Shown one piece after another: positions 14,655 to 24,170 of a DNA stretch of 64,000 nucleotides (position 1 is the first letter of the stretch; every line of letters begins with the position of its first letter). The notes under the pieces were generated by a model. It was not told the origin of the DNA. It ran no database searches and saw only the letters and a program-made list of their open reading frames with translations. The DNA comes from Halobacillus campisalis (GTDB taxonomy: Bacteria; Bacillota; Bacilli; Bacillales; Halobacillaceae). The stretch is from positions 1 through 64,000 of the forward strand of contig NZ_JAPVRC010000005.1 in the NCBI RefSeq assembly GCF_030345335.1. Reading direction: 5' to 3'. Made by a program: the position numbers and the translations under genes.

Positions 14655-16297
14655 TATGGTCGACCTCCTAAAATGCTGGTATAAGCATTTAAAGAACGGG
14701 TAGAGGTCTTAATTTGTGAATGTTTTGCTGTATGGGTATAAAAAGACTTTATCTCTTTTACCGAATCATGAGGCAGTGTATGAATGTGCTGGGCCATATC
14801 ACGAAAGTCATTCGCACTATACAACTTTTCTCTCATACACTTGGCCAATACGGTATCGATTAAAGCTGGATACTTTTGGACGACCTGATGAATGATCGCA
14901 AACTGGTCTCGACGATACCTTGGGTATCTTTGGCTGATCTCATTAAAGAAAGCAAGGGCCTGTGTTTGATCTTTAAAAAAGGAGATCAAACGTCGCTTAA
15001 ACTCTTCAACCCCTTTGGAGCGATCACGGGTATGATTACGGTTTTGAATGAGCTTCCCTTTTTCTAAACTTATACTGTGTTCGGCAATGATTTCACTCTC
15101 TGCGTCTTTTCGAACCACGAGCGTCGGTGGCTCTTTACCTGTAACTTCAATCAAAACAAGATTCTCAGCGTTTGTTTGATAAGTTCCAAGTGGGACGGAA
15201 TAACGATTGGACTTGTACCGGATTGTATTGTCCTTGCTTACACTTCTTGTTATACTTTGATTATTGGTACTTTCATATGAAAGTAAGGAAGAGACTGGCT
15301 TTAAGTGTTGCTTTTCGACGAGAAACACTTCAGCTGGTCTTTTTTTTGTTGTCTGATGAACCTGATGGTTCCCTGTACGCTTTAGCCATTGTAACGACCG
15401 ATGATTCCAATCCTCTATATCACTGAACACTCGGCTGTCTGCGAAGTTGCCTTTAATATACTTCACTACATTTTCAATCATCCCTTTAGACTCCGGATCA
15501 GCTCTTCTGCACAAGTGAACTATAAACTTCCGTTCATTCACATAACTTTGAAACTCAGCTGTTAAAAGGAGCTCGCCTGCATTTTCACTAACTGTGATTA
15601 AGTGATCCTGATCGTATACGATTTCTTCTGTGCGTCCCCCATAGAATTGAAATGCATTTTCATGACAACGTATCGCATCTCTTGTGGTGAAAGGACGTGT
15701 CTGCCATTCCGTATACTTCTGTCTGGAGTGAGCGAGTACAAACGCAATGAAATACAGCTTGATTTCCTTTCTGTTAGTAGTCTTTTGTTTTGTTTCACCC
15801 CAGTCTACCTGAAGTTGTTTCCCCATTGGTTGTTCAGGTATGGCTTCGTATTGACGAACCATTACCTTTTTCTTAATCTGGTAGAATTCCCTGACTTCTT
15901 TCACATAAGATCTCAACGTACTTCCACCGACCGTTAGGTCGGGGTACCTCTCTAAAAGCCAATCATGTATTTGTGCAGCACTTAAGTGAGGATACTCTTC
16001 TAACCAGGCCAGTATCCAGTCTTTGTACCTGTCTAATTTCTTGCTCCTCCCAAGAGGCTGTTCAGTATAAGCTTTTGCTTCCTCAAATGTCATTTCTAAA
16101 TATTTATAGACAGTTGGTCTTGAGATCTTAAGCTCCTTAGCAATTTGAGCTACTTTAAACTTCCGTTTATGTAGGTCTTGAATCTTTAAATATAGCACTA
16201 ATTTCTCCTCCAAAATCCTAACCTCCAGTAAAATAACGTCACCAACTATTTTACTAAAAGAATAGGCTGATAGAGCAAAAGTGTAAAATCTATTCAA
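14654..16297 (-). CDS. istA: IS21-family transposase IstA
   Basis: A DDE transposase of about 520-547 residues. An N-terminal HTH (FKVAQIAKELKISRPTVYKYL) leads to an RNase H-like core with LQVDWGETKQ (first D), VYDQDHL (second D) and GMIENVVKYIKGNF (E), then a C-terminal beta-rich region. The open frame reaches 16297, but the protein more likely starts at a TTG near 16213 after GGAGG, just before EEKLVLYLKIQ. No frameshift is seen, so the element could be active. Confidence 0.93.
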   Translation of the reverse strand: MNRFYTFALSAYSFSKIVGDVILLEVRILEEKLVLYLKIQDLHKRKFKVAQIAKELKISRPTVYKYLEMTFEEAKAYTEQPLGRSKKLDRYKDWILAWLEEYPHLSAAQIHDWLLERYPDLTVGGSTLRSYVKEVREFYQIKKKVMVRQYEAIPEQPMGKQLQVDWGETKQKTTNRKEIKLYFIAFVLAHSRQKYTEWQTRPFTTRDAIRCHENAFQFYGGRTEEIVYDQDHLITVSENAGELLLTAEFQSYVNERKFIVHLCRRADPESKGMIENVVKYIKGNFADSRVFSDIEDWNHRSLQWLKRTGNHQVHQTTKKRPAEVFLVEKQHLKPVSSLLSYESTNNQSITRSVSKDNTIRYKSNRYSVPLGTYQTNAENLVLIEVTGKEPPTLVVRKDAESEIIAEHSISLEKGKLIQNRNHTRDRSKGVEEFKRRLISFFKDQTQALAFFNEISQRYPRYRRDQFAIIHQVVQKYPALIDTVLAKCMREKLYSANDFRDMAQHIHTLPHDSVKEIKSFYTHTAKHSQIKTSTRSLNAYTSILGGRP

Positions 16298-16349
16298 GCA
16301 AAAACTGTCAACTTTATTCTAGCGTTAACATCCGTACCAAGGATCCCCA

Positions 16350-16401
16350 ATCTCTTGCAGGAGATGGTGAAGATGTTGAAAGAGGATTACATAACTCAAT
16401 A
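16350..16401 (+). pseudogene. 3' relic of the 64-aa gene family
   Basis: The sequence reads LQEMVKMLKEDYITQ-stop, almost identical to the end of the protein at 10710-10904. Nothing upstream matches, and the IS21 end lies 40 nt away, so an insertion or an accompanying deletion removed the front. Confidence 0.7.
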
Positions 16402-16444
16402 GACAGTAAACAAAAATCCCTCTTCAACTTTATGATGGCAAAGA

Positions 16445-16480
16445 AGCGTAGTACCAATAGAAATCCATTGGTGCTACGCT
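16445..16480 (+). terminator. Terminator-like hairpin
   Basis: AGCGTAGTACCAAT/ATTGGTGCTACGCT (one G-T pair) followed by ATTCTTT. It is the counterpart of the hairpin at 10943-10992. Confidence 0.65.
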
Positions 16481-16503
16481 ATTCTTTAGTTCTCTAACGT
16501 ACC

Positions 16504-16517
16504 GGGGGACTGTCCCC
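16504..16517. repeat. REP-like palindrome copy c
   Basis: GGGGGACTGTCCCC preceded by TTTAGTTCTCTAACGTACC, nearly the same 19-nt prefix as copy a at 5289. Confidence 0.75.
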
Positions 16518-16527
16518 AAAATTGCAA

Positions 16528-16570
16528 TTTTGAAGGTGTTTAATGAAGTATCATTTTTTTAGTCACAGGG
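16528..16570. repeat. Dispersed hairpin repeat, copy 3 (left arm missing)
   Basis: TTTTGAAGGTGTTTAATGAA then GTATCA and TTAGTCACAGGG, matching 4087-4153 and 5993-6052. The complementary left arm is replaced by the REP copy. Confidence 0.65.
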
Positions 16571-16656
16571 ACAAAAAGATCGTAAATCACCATATCACAA
16601 CACTACATTGGAGAAATGAAACTGAATGTATTAAAATTCTGGATTATACCACTTGC

Positions 16657-17571
16657 CTAATGATATTCATCAATCATTTGTTGCACTTTATTAACTTCTT
16701 TTTCATTTACTTCCAGATAGTAAATTCCATCAATCTTTACTCCACTACCTTTAACTTGATATGTATCAATGTTTTTTTGAGCGCTTCGATAATTTAATAA
16801 CAGGCTTTGCATTGTATTAAAGTCCAAATTAGTTTTCATGTTATTTCCTAACACATCCATAATTGCACCAATTTTATTGACCGAGGCAACACTAGATCCT
16901 TTTTCAATAATTGCTTTAATTACTTTCCTTTGTCTTTCGGTCCTTCCGAAATCACCATTTGGATCTTGTGATCTCATTCTTACAAACCCCATTGTTTGGG
17001 GACCATCCAGACTAATCTCTCCCTTATTATAATGAAAACCACTCTTACCTTTCCATTCCAAATCATTCTTTACAGTGACTCCACCTATTGCATCTACCAT
17101 TTCCGATAAACCTTCTATGTTCATTCGAATATAATAATCCATTTCATGGTCCAGAAAATTTTCAACAGTTTGAACAGCCATATCAGTACCACCAAATGCA
17201 TAAGCATGATTGATTTTATCATAGTTGCCTGCGTTTGACCCTTCTCCAATCAACTCAGTTCGAGTATCTCTTGGTATACTAACTAATTGACTTCTATTAT
17301 CACTGGGATCTAATGTTAAAACCATCAAGGCATCAGACCTACCTTGGTCACTATCTGTCTCATCAACTCCCATCAATACTATTGACAAAGGGTTTTCATT
17401 GCTAACTTTTTTTTCCCCAACCGAATGATCTATAGAGCTCACAGATTCATTCATCTCTCCGTTAATAGTACTTTTCGCATTATTATAATGAAAAAACAAA
17501 AAAGTCACTGAACCTATCACAATTATTCCTATAACCACTAAAGTAATCTTCCACCACTTATTAATCTTCAA
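16657..17571 (-). CDS. LytR-CpsA-Psr (LCP) family ligase
   Basis: A 304-residue membrane protein that would attach the finished polysaccharide or teichoic acid from its lipid carrier to peptidoglycan. A single N-terminal transmembrane helix (about 8-28) puts the LCP domain outside. Conserved pieces are SIVLMGVDE, GRSDALMVLTLDP, QLVSIPRDTR, KINHAYAFGG, IGGVTV and an R-rich DFGRTERQRKVI segment. Arginine and aspartate residues for the pyrophosphate are present. It is the last gene of the polysaccharide locus, where such ligases are often found. Confidence 0.93.
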   Translation of the reverse strand: MKINKWWKITLVVIGIIVIGSVTFLFFHYNNAKSTINGEMNESVSSIDHSVGEKKVSNENPLSIVLMGVDETDSDQGRSDALMVLTLDPSDNRSQLVSIPRDTRTELIGEGSNAGNYDKINHAYAFGGTDMAVQTVENFLDHEMDYYIRMNIEGLSEMVDAIGGVTVKNDLEWKGKSGFHYNKGEISLDGPQTMGFVRMRSQDPNGDFGRTERQRKVIKAIIEKGSSVASVNKIGAIMDVLGNNMKTNLDFNTMQSLLLNYRSAQKNIDTYQVKGSGVKIDGIYYLEVNEKEVNKVQQMIDEYH

Positions 17572-17722
17572 TTTTTAAGCACCTCTTTACTCCTCGGCGT
17601 ATACTTTGTTGCTTTAGAGCTAATTTTTATAATTCATGTATTTTTTAATTCAAATATAAAATTACAAACATTACTCTAAAAACTTTGAGACACAGTTGAA
17701 TATGACATTTTTTGTTATTTTG

Positions 17723-18730
17723 TTAATTCTCAATATAATCCAAGTACCACTTCACAAATTCCTTCAGTCCTTCATCAATGGTGGTAACAGGTTTATAGCC
17801 AGTTAATTGATTCAATTGTTCAATATCAGCATAAGTTGCTTGCACATCCCCAGGCTGCATGGGTAGAAACTCTTTATTTGCTTTTTTACCCAGGTGTTTT
17901 TCTAAAATTGAGATAAAATCCATTAGTTTTACTGGTTGGTTGTTCCCAATGTTGTATAACTTATAAGGAGCATAGCTAGAGCCAGGGTCCGGGTTTAATC
18001 TATCCCAATTATCATTAGGTATAGGTGCTTTATTTAATAGTTGAATAATCCCCTCTACTACATCATCAATGTAAGTGAAATCCCTTTTCATTTCTCCGTT
18101 ATTAAAAACCTCGATTGTTTCTCCATTTAGAATGCGATTGGCAAAAGAAAAATAAGCCATGTCTGGGCGTCCGTATGGACCATAAACTGTAAAGAATCTC
18201 AGTCCAGTTGTTGGTAGATTGTACAAATGACTGTAAGTATGAGCCAATAATTCATTAGACTTCTTAGTTGCTGCATATAAACTAACTGGGTGATTTACTG
18301 AATCGGAAGTAGAGAAAGGCATTTTTACATTTGCACCATAAACTGAACTAGAAGAGGCATAAATTAGATGACGCACTTTAAAGTGTCTTGAAGCCTCTAA
18401 TATGTTCGTAAATCCTTGAATATTTGAGTCAATGTACGCATGTGGGTTTTCTAAACTATAACGAACCCCTGCTTGTGCAGCCAAGTTTATAACTATCCCA
18501 ATGTTTTCATGTTCAAAGCAATTATTAACTGCTTTTAAATTCGCTAAGTCTTCTTTATAAAAAGTGAAGTTATCATACTTTTCGAGGATAGATAATCGCT
18601 CATCTTTTAATTGAGTATCGTAATAGTTATTTATATTGTCATAACCTATAACTTTGTATCCTTGTTCTAAGAGTTTTTTTGATAAATGCATACCAATAAA
18701 ACCTGCGGCACCAGTTACTAATATATTCAA
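17723..18730 (-). CDS. UDP-glucuronate 4-epimerase
   Basis: A 335-residue extended SDR enzyme that would turn UDP-glucuronate into UDP-galacturonate. The NAD motif GAAGFIG starts at residue 7, the catalytic Y-x3-K is YAATK near 153, and YDNINNYYD and GPYGRPDMA are typical of the CapI-like subgroup. The start is TTG 8 nt after AGGAGG. With galU and ugd upstream it completes a uronic-acid branch. It lies near the end of the operon, after the flippase. Confidence 0.9.
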   Translation of the reverse strand: MNILVTGAAGFIGMHLSKKLLEQGYKVIGYDNINNYYDTQLKDERLSILEKYDNFTFYKEDLANLKAVNNCFEHENIGIVINLAAQAGVRYSLENPHAYIDSNIQGFTNILEASRHFKVRHLIYASSSSVYGANVKMPFSTSDSVNHPVSLYAATKKSNELLAHTYSHLYNLPTTGLRFFTVYGPYGRPDMAYFSFANRILNGETIEVFNNGEMKRDFTYIDDVVEGIIQLLNKAPIPNDNWDRLNPDPGSSYAPYKLYNIGNNQPVKLMDFISILEKHLGKKANKEFLPMQPGDVQATYADIEQLNQLTGYKPVTTIDEGLKEFVKWYLDYIEN

Positions 18731-18822
18731 GCTATACCTCCTGAAAATCCATAATTAAAACCTTTAATACTATATAGAATTGAAAATGTATTGATATATT
18801 AATTGTTTCTAAATTAAATTAA

Positions 18823-20313
18823 CTATTTAATTTTTTTTAGTATCCTTTTAATAAAATAATTTTTCATGAATTTTATAATCCATTTTCCTTCTGTCCCCAA
18901 AAATATCCTTGGTAACAATGTACAGATAAACAATAAAATTACACCCATTAATATAAAGTTTGAAAATATTGTGAGAAGTGGGTTGTTGAATGTCAAACTT
19001 AGATTACTCAGTAATAAAAATACAACGGTTGTATTTAAAATAGCGGGAACATGAATTTTTATAAACTCAAACTTACTTAGTGATAAGATTTTCAAGCTTA
19101 AATGAGACATTAGTAAAAAATTTAAAATTAAAGAAATATTGATTGCGTATGCTACTCCAATTAACCCCCATTGTTGACCTATTAAGCTACCACCTATAAC
19201 TGAAATTGCATAGATTAATTGACGCCATGCCCTTCTATATACTGCGCCGGTTGATCTAGCTACTGACTCACTAATCTTATAGCTTGTTCTAAAAAAAATA
19301 CCTATACTTAATATTTGAAATGGTAAAACTGCATCTAACCACTTCTCCCCTAACAATACCAGAATTATTTCTTCTGAGAATATAAATGAAAAAATACTCG
19401 TCGGTAAAGCTACTAAAGATATAAGTACAATGCCTCTCTTAAAAACCATTCTTAATCTACTCTTGTCGGTTTGTATCCGTGACATAGCAGAGAATAAAAC
19501 TTTATCTACTACTTGACCAAAAAATGTAGCAGGTAAAGCCATTAATTGATATATTCTTCCGTAAATACCTAATGACTCTGCGCCTAGCGTTCTTCCCACT
19601 ACTAAGTTATCCCCTTGTAAAGCGAAGTAGTTAAATATTCTAGCTAATGTAAAACCACCACCAAAGTACATTAATTCCTTTGTTGCAATAATACTTATTT
19701 CTAATTTCTTGCTATGTTGCTTCTTACTTAAAATTAGTATTAATTTTACAATTTCCTGTGAGATTTGAGCGATAACTAATGCATAAACCCCGAAACCGCT
19801 AAGGCCAAAAATAATTCCCATTGCCCCATAACCTATAATATAAGCTAGTGAATTAATTAGTGATATGGATTTAAATTCCAAATTACGTTCTAACAAGCTT
19901 AAAGAAGTCATATAAATACCTTGTATTAAAAAAGTGAAAGAAAGGACTTTTAATACATTCTCTAACTCTGGTATCCGGAAAAAAGAAGCCATTATACCTG
20001 AACAAAAAAATATTAACAGAGTAAAAGAAGCTCCCATTAAAATTGATAAACTAAAAGCTGTACTAATGTGATGTTTCTTTATATGTGGACGTTGCACTAA
20101 GGCCGGTCCTACACCTAAAGAAGAAAAAATTAAAGAGAAACCTATCACTACCATCGCTGCAGTTACTATTCCAAATTCATTTGGTGCTATTAACCTTGCA
20201 AGAATTGTTAACACTAAGAGCTGAGAGATACCTTGAACTCCCTTACCGCTTATCATCCAAAGAAATCCATTAAAAGTAGTTTCACTTAACGTTCTGTTTG
20301 TTTTTTTATTCAT
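18823..20313 (-). CDS. Wzx-type lipid-linked oligosaccharide flippase
   Basis: A 496-residue integral membrane protein of the MOP/polysaccharide transporter superfamily with about 12-14 hydrophobic segments. It opens TFNGFLWMISGKGVQGISQL and has the LARLIAPNEFGIVTAAMV stretch typical of the WzxC-like subgroup, plus a LVVGRTLGAESLGIYGR repeat in the second half. It should flip the undecaprenyl-linked repeat unit across the membrane for the Wzy-like polymerase at 22674-24020. The C-terminal tail is lysine-rich and the region is AT-rich. Confidence 0.92.
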   Translation of the reverse strand: MNKKTNRTLSETTFNGFLWMISGKGVQGISQLLVLTILARLIAPNEFGIVTAAMVVIGFSLIFSSLGVGPALVQRPHIKKHHISTAFSLSILMGASFTLLIFFCSGIMASFFRIPELENVLKVLSFTFLIQGIYMTSLSLLERNLEFKSISLINSLAYIIGYGAMGIIFGLSGFGVYALVIAQISQEIVKLILILSKKQHSKKLEISIIATKELMYFGGGFTLARIFNYFALQGDNLVVGRTLGAESLGIYGRIYQLMALPATFFGQVVDKVLFSAMSRIQTDKSRLRMVFKRGIVLISLVALPTSIFSFIFSEEIILVLLGEKWLDAVLPFQILSIGIFFRTSYKISESVARSTGAVYRRAWRQLIYAISVIGGSLIGQQWGLIGVAYAINISLILNFLLMSHLSLKILSLSKFEFIKIHVPAILNTTVVFLLLSNLSLTFNNPLLTIFSNFILMGVILLFICTLLPRIFLGTEGKWIIKFMKNYFIKRILKKIK

Positions 20314-20340
20314 TACCTCATCTTTTCCTAATGTATTAAT

Positions 20341-21443
20341 TTATTGCTTTATATCTGAAATAGAAGTTCTCATTATTTCAAAGTTACTTTTAGCTTTTTC
20401 AACTATACTTTCTGGTAGAATAATTCTTTCATTGTGATAATTCTCTAATAAATTCAGAATCTTGTCCTCAGTAACTTCTGTTAACTTAAGGCATCTATCT
20501 TCCTCACCTATTTGATTATAATAGCGTCTTACTTTTTCATAATGGTTTGGAAAAGCTAGAACAGATTTTGAAAATGATGCACCCAAAATTCCCACATGAA
20601 GTTTAGTAGTTAGTATTACATCCACCCTATTTAACAGGGAACATAATTGCCATGGGCTTTGATAATTATAAACATATATTGAATCACAATTAACTTTTTC
20701 TTTAATTGTTTTTAATTGTTCAGTTGTTTCATTAGTTAGGACATCTGCGCCTATTATCACACCATAATCATTATGGTTTTTTAAAAATAGGTTTAGTGAT
20801 TTAATAATAGTATTTTGATACTCTGCGAATTCATCTCCGTAATTATTAATGTGCAAAAAGATTATTTTTTTATTTTCAAAAGTGGATAAAATAGATTTTT
20901 CTACATCTTTATTTAACACAGGTAAAACATCAGGAGTTATAATTTGAGCACTATCAGAAGTAACTGTGAGTTGGTTGTTAACCCCGTATTTTTTATAATA
21001 TTCAGCTGTTTCATTATCCCTAACAGTAACAGTTTTTGCTTTATTTAAAATAAAAGTTAACATTTTTCTTAAGAATTTATTAGAGATCGGTCCTCCACCA
21101 ACACCGATAACCATTAGTTTTTTCTTAGTTAAAATAAAATATAAACCTATTGGCACAAACTTTAGAAATCTAAGTACGCTCTTAGGAAAAGATTTTTTTG
21201 TTCACCAAAATATCCCCCAGAGATATAAATAAGCAAGTCTGCAGTTAAAAGATCTTTGAAACTTTGCTTATTTTGATATCTTAATTCTCTTTTGAAAAAT
21301 TTGCCTATTCCAAACCTCGGACATTCAAAGAATAAGTTTCTTCCCTCTCTGTTGCATTCTAATACTTCATTGTAAAAAATATCAGCAAATAAATAATCAC
21401 CAAAATTCGAACCCATAGTTGCACCATGTAACATTATTTTCAT
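20341..21443 (-). pseudogene. Polysaccharide pyruvyl transferase, frameshifted
   Basis: CsaB/WcaK-like enzymes add pyruvate ketals to sugars. The N-terminal part (MKIMLHGATMGSNFGDYLFA to SGGYFGEQ) ends with RAYLDF-stop near 21162. The C-terminal part resumes in the next frame as RFLKFVPIGLYF, then VIGVGGGPISN and LTTKLHVGILGASF. Restoring one A in TTAGATTT (TTAAGATTT) joins both halves, so a single-base deletion explains it. It may be a recent mutation, phase variation in a short A-run, or a sequencing error. All other motifs look intact. Confidence 0.85.
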
Positions 21444-21532
21444 AATCACTTTTCCTTTCTTTCCTTTAACAATCAAATAACAATCAAAATTTTATTTATT
21501 TTAAATTTTAAAATTTTATTGTATCATTAATA

Positions 21533-22561
21533 TTAATATTTGGTTTTTAAACTATTAACCAAGGTGGGTACTACTTGCTCTTCAGTATACTTGCTTGCTT
21601 CTTCCAAACATTTTTTTTGTTTGAGTTGGAGTAACTCTGGGTGATTATGTAATTCTGTTATTTTCTCTAAAAGTGATTCAATTGAATTCACCTTACATAT
21701 TAAACCAGTATCGTTACTCACTATTTGTGTGTTGTATTTCCAATCAGACGCTATAACAGGAACCCCGGAAATAAAAGATTCAAGAACCGCACCAGGAAAC
21801 CCCTCCCCTACATAATATGTAGGAAAAACCATGCAATCATATTTTGAAATAGTAGAAATTATATTTGGTTCTTTTAAGACTCCCTTATATTTAATGTAAC
21901 TTCCACTCTTAATTTCAGTATAGAATTCATTCTCAAATCCAATCTCTATAGGTCCATATATATCTAGTTGAATTTTCTCCTCATTTAATTTATTGAAGGC
22001 ATTCACTGCTTCTATCGCAATTAGTACACCTTTATCCTTACGTACTCGGGAATAAAAAACTAAATTTTTCAGTCCTGATTTCCCTATTGGTGTTACTCTG
22101 TTTTCATTCTCCAATATTCTATAATTAGGAAACCAATTGACATTATTCATACCTAGCTTTTCAAGCTCACCTTTCATTGACTGCATCTGTACATTAACTG
22201 AAGAAAGGTCTTTTAAAACTTTAATTAATCGGTCCTCATCTCTAATATGTTCAACCAACCAACCTCCAATTGCTACATAAGAAGTTTTTGAACACGCAAA
22301 CAATAACTTGATCATATACAGAACAGGTTTTAAACCATTCTGTGCAGGCATAATAATTACTTTATTAGCAGTAAGCACACCGATAAAAGCTGAAATAATA
22401 GTTCGGAATTTTTTATTGGAAGTGTCTACAGTTGTGACGTTATAGTCATTCAAATATTTTTTTATAGATTTTGTTACCGTCCTGGTTCTAGTTGATTGTC
22501 CAGTTAATCTATCATCTTTTCCGTAATTGCCCATGATTAGTATTTTCTTTTTCTTCTTCAT
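21533..22561 (-). CDS. Glycosyltransferase family 4
   Basis: A 342-residue GT-B fold enzyme. The C-terminal nucleotide-sugar site shows FYSRVRKDKGVLIAIEA and the E-x7-E region in GEGFPGAVLESFISGVPVIA. The N-terminal acceptor domain begins KILIMGNYGKDDRLTGQST. It would add one sugar to the lipid-linked repeat unit at the cytoplasmic membrane face. The donor and linkage cannot be read from the sequence. It sits between the polymerase and the pyruvyl transferase in the operon. Confidence 0.9.
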   Translation of the reverse strand: MKKKKKILIMGNYGKDDRLTGQSTRTRTVTKSIKKYLNDYNVTTVDTSNKKFRTIISAFIGVLTANKVIIMPAQNGLKPVLYMIKLLFACSKTSYVAIGGWLVEHIRDEDRLIKVLKDLSSVNVQMQSMKGELEKLGMNNVNWFPNYRILENENRVTPIGKSGLKNLVFYSRVRKDKGVLIAIEAVNAFNKLNEEKIQLDIYGPIEIGFENEFYTEIKSGSYIKYKGVLKEPNIISTISKYDCMVFPTYYVGEGFPGAVLESFISGVPVIASDWKYNTQIVSNDTGLICKVNSIESLLEKITELHNHPELLQLKQKKCLEEASKYTEEQVVPTLVNSLKTKY

Positions 22562-22673
22562 GTCTTACTCTCCTTAATAATACCTTCAATTTGTTCAACC
22601 TTGTTTTATTATAGTAATAATGCAAGGTTGAACAAATTGTTCGCCTATTAAATAATAGAAATATTAGTCTAGA

Positions 22674-24020
22674 CTACTTAGATTTTTTTGTTGGGAATAT
22701 TAAATTAATGCTTATTATCATAAGAAACAAGTACAATGTCATTTTAATAACAAACTCTGTAACACCATTCTTATAAAGTAAAACTATTTGTGATAAAGCA
22801 ATTAAAGCTAGCACTTTATGTTTCATATAGATACTATGTAAACTTCGATTATACATAACTGATAATATATAACCTACTAAAAAGCTAACAAAGATACTTA
22901 CCGGTCCAAAAGTTAAATACATATCAGTTATATAAAATAAAGACAAATTTGATCCTGCATTGCTCATATTCTGGACTTCTTCTGTAAGAGCAGCTAATTT
23001 TTCAGAATATATTGCACTAGGAATTGGACTAGTTATTAAATATATGACATTCCTAAAGTATGGTAAACCTGAAGCTATTGTCTCATAGTAATTGTTTAAA
23101 GCAATTATCGTTGGAAACCCTGTTGAAGAGCTACCGAATAATACCTCAAACACTCCTCTAACTTCCCATGGGGGAGTAATATTAGATGCGCCTCTTTGAA
23201 TTTGATTAAACCACACCCTACCGTACCAAAAAAACGGGACTAACGCTGCTATAAATAAACCTAACCTTAAAACTTTGGTTTGTATTTGATTTTTTTGTTT
23301 GTTCTTATAGCCTTTAAAATAATCTATAATACTATACTTAGGTAGCACTATAAATAAAAGTGATATATATAATATTTGGTTGATAATCTCTCTTCTTTGA
23401 CCAGACGGGACTGAAGACGCCAATACTAATAACACATAAAACACAGTTGTCTTATCTATTTTTTTATTATTAAAATGGTAAACTTTAAGTCTTTTTAAAG
23501 TAAGCATTATGATAGGTAATAAAAAAGAAATATATTTTTCGTAGTAAGAGCCGTAAACATCCTTACTTGATGGGGTAAAAAACATAATTAAATCGCCATT
23601 ATATCTACTTAATAGATTAACCATTATGACTAGCCATATAGTAAAACATAAGCACTGAATAATATAATAATTAACACTTACATAATTTGTTGGCTTACAT
23701 AAATCAACATTAACTTTTTTATTTTTTCTTTTTAATGAGTAACCAATTTCAAAACTTAACATAATTAGTGTAGTTATAAAGTTAAAATATGTAATAGTGG
23801 TCTTAGATGCAAAAACATTGTATTGTCCTACTATTTTATAAACGTATGAAAATAATTGCCAATCAAAATACATATCGTAAACAACAGGAACATAAAACAC
23901 AATATAAATTATTATAAAGAGTGCTCCAAAATCAAGTGCATTTTTCTTTAATACTAAAATGGCTTTAATTAACAATATTATTTGCAAAGTAAATATTATT
24001 AAATTTAAAAAAGTTAACAT
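22674..24020 (-). CDS. Wzy-like repeat-unit polymerase
   Basis: A 448-residue membrane protein with about ten hydrophobic helices and a large extracellular loop (about residues 270-350). The SSVPSGQRREIINQ segment between helices resembles the cytoplasmic loop of oligosaccharide repeat unit polymerases. It would join flipped repeat units. Wzy proteins are poorly conserved, so the call rests on topology, that loop and the neighbouring Wzx and glycosyltransferases. Confidence 0.8.
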   Translation of the reverse strand: MLTFLNLIIFTLQIILLIKAILVLKKNALDFGALFIIIYIVFYVPVVYDMYFDWQLFSYVYKIVGQYNVFASKTTITYFNFITTLIMLSFEIGYSLKRKNKKVNVDLCKPTNYVSVNYYIIQCLCFTIWLVIMVNLLSRYNGDLIMFFTPSSKDVYGSYYEKYISFLLPIIMLTLKRLKVYHFNNKKIDKTTVFYVLLVLASSVPSGQRREIINQILYISLLFIVLPKYSIIDYFKGYKNKQKNQIQTKVLRLGLFIAALVPFFWYGRVWFNQIQRGASNITPPWEVRGVFEVLFGSSSTGFPTIIALNNYYETIASGLPYFRNVIYLITSPIPSAIYSEKLAALTEEVQNMSNAGSNLSLFYITDMYLTFGPVSIFVSFLVGYILSVMYNRSLHSIYMKHKVLALIALSQIVLLYKNGVTEFVIKMTLYLFLMIISINLIFPTKKSK

Positions 24021-24170
24021 GTTACCTCCTCTTTTTTTAAACCTATATTCACCTATTTTTATTTTTTTATTAGGGCCGCATTATGTAACATTTAATAATC
24101 AATAGAAATTTAAATATTCTCATTGCGGTCATGCAAAATATATTACTTTAAGGTTAACTATCTATTTATG

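Larger units (their letters stand above)
13846..16310 (-). mobile_element. IS21-family insertion sequence
   Basis: The element comprises istA and istB with related ends: ATTTTACACTTTTTGCTC at the left (about 13863-13880) and the matching GAGCAAAAGTGTAAAAT at the right (about 16274-16290), inside outer TG...CA termini. I place the boundaries at 13846 and 16310 from these TG/CA ends; I could not find a convincing target duplication. Its right side abuts a truncated copy of the 64-aa gene. Confidence 0.85.
16311..16656. other. Repeat-rich gap beyond IS21
   Basis: In order it holds the 3' relic of the 64-aa gene (16350-16401), its terminator-like hairpin (16445-16480), a REP palindrome (16504-16517) and the third hairpin repeat (16528-16570). 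Confidence 0.65.

Noticed and set aside
13840-16320. Target-site duplication of the IS21 element
   Set aside because: The bases outside the TG/CA ends do not match, so either the ends are misplaced or a deletion followed insertion.
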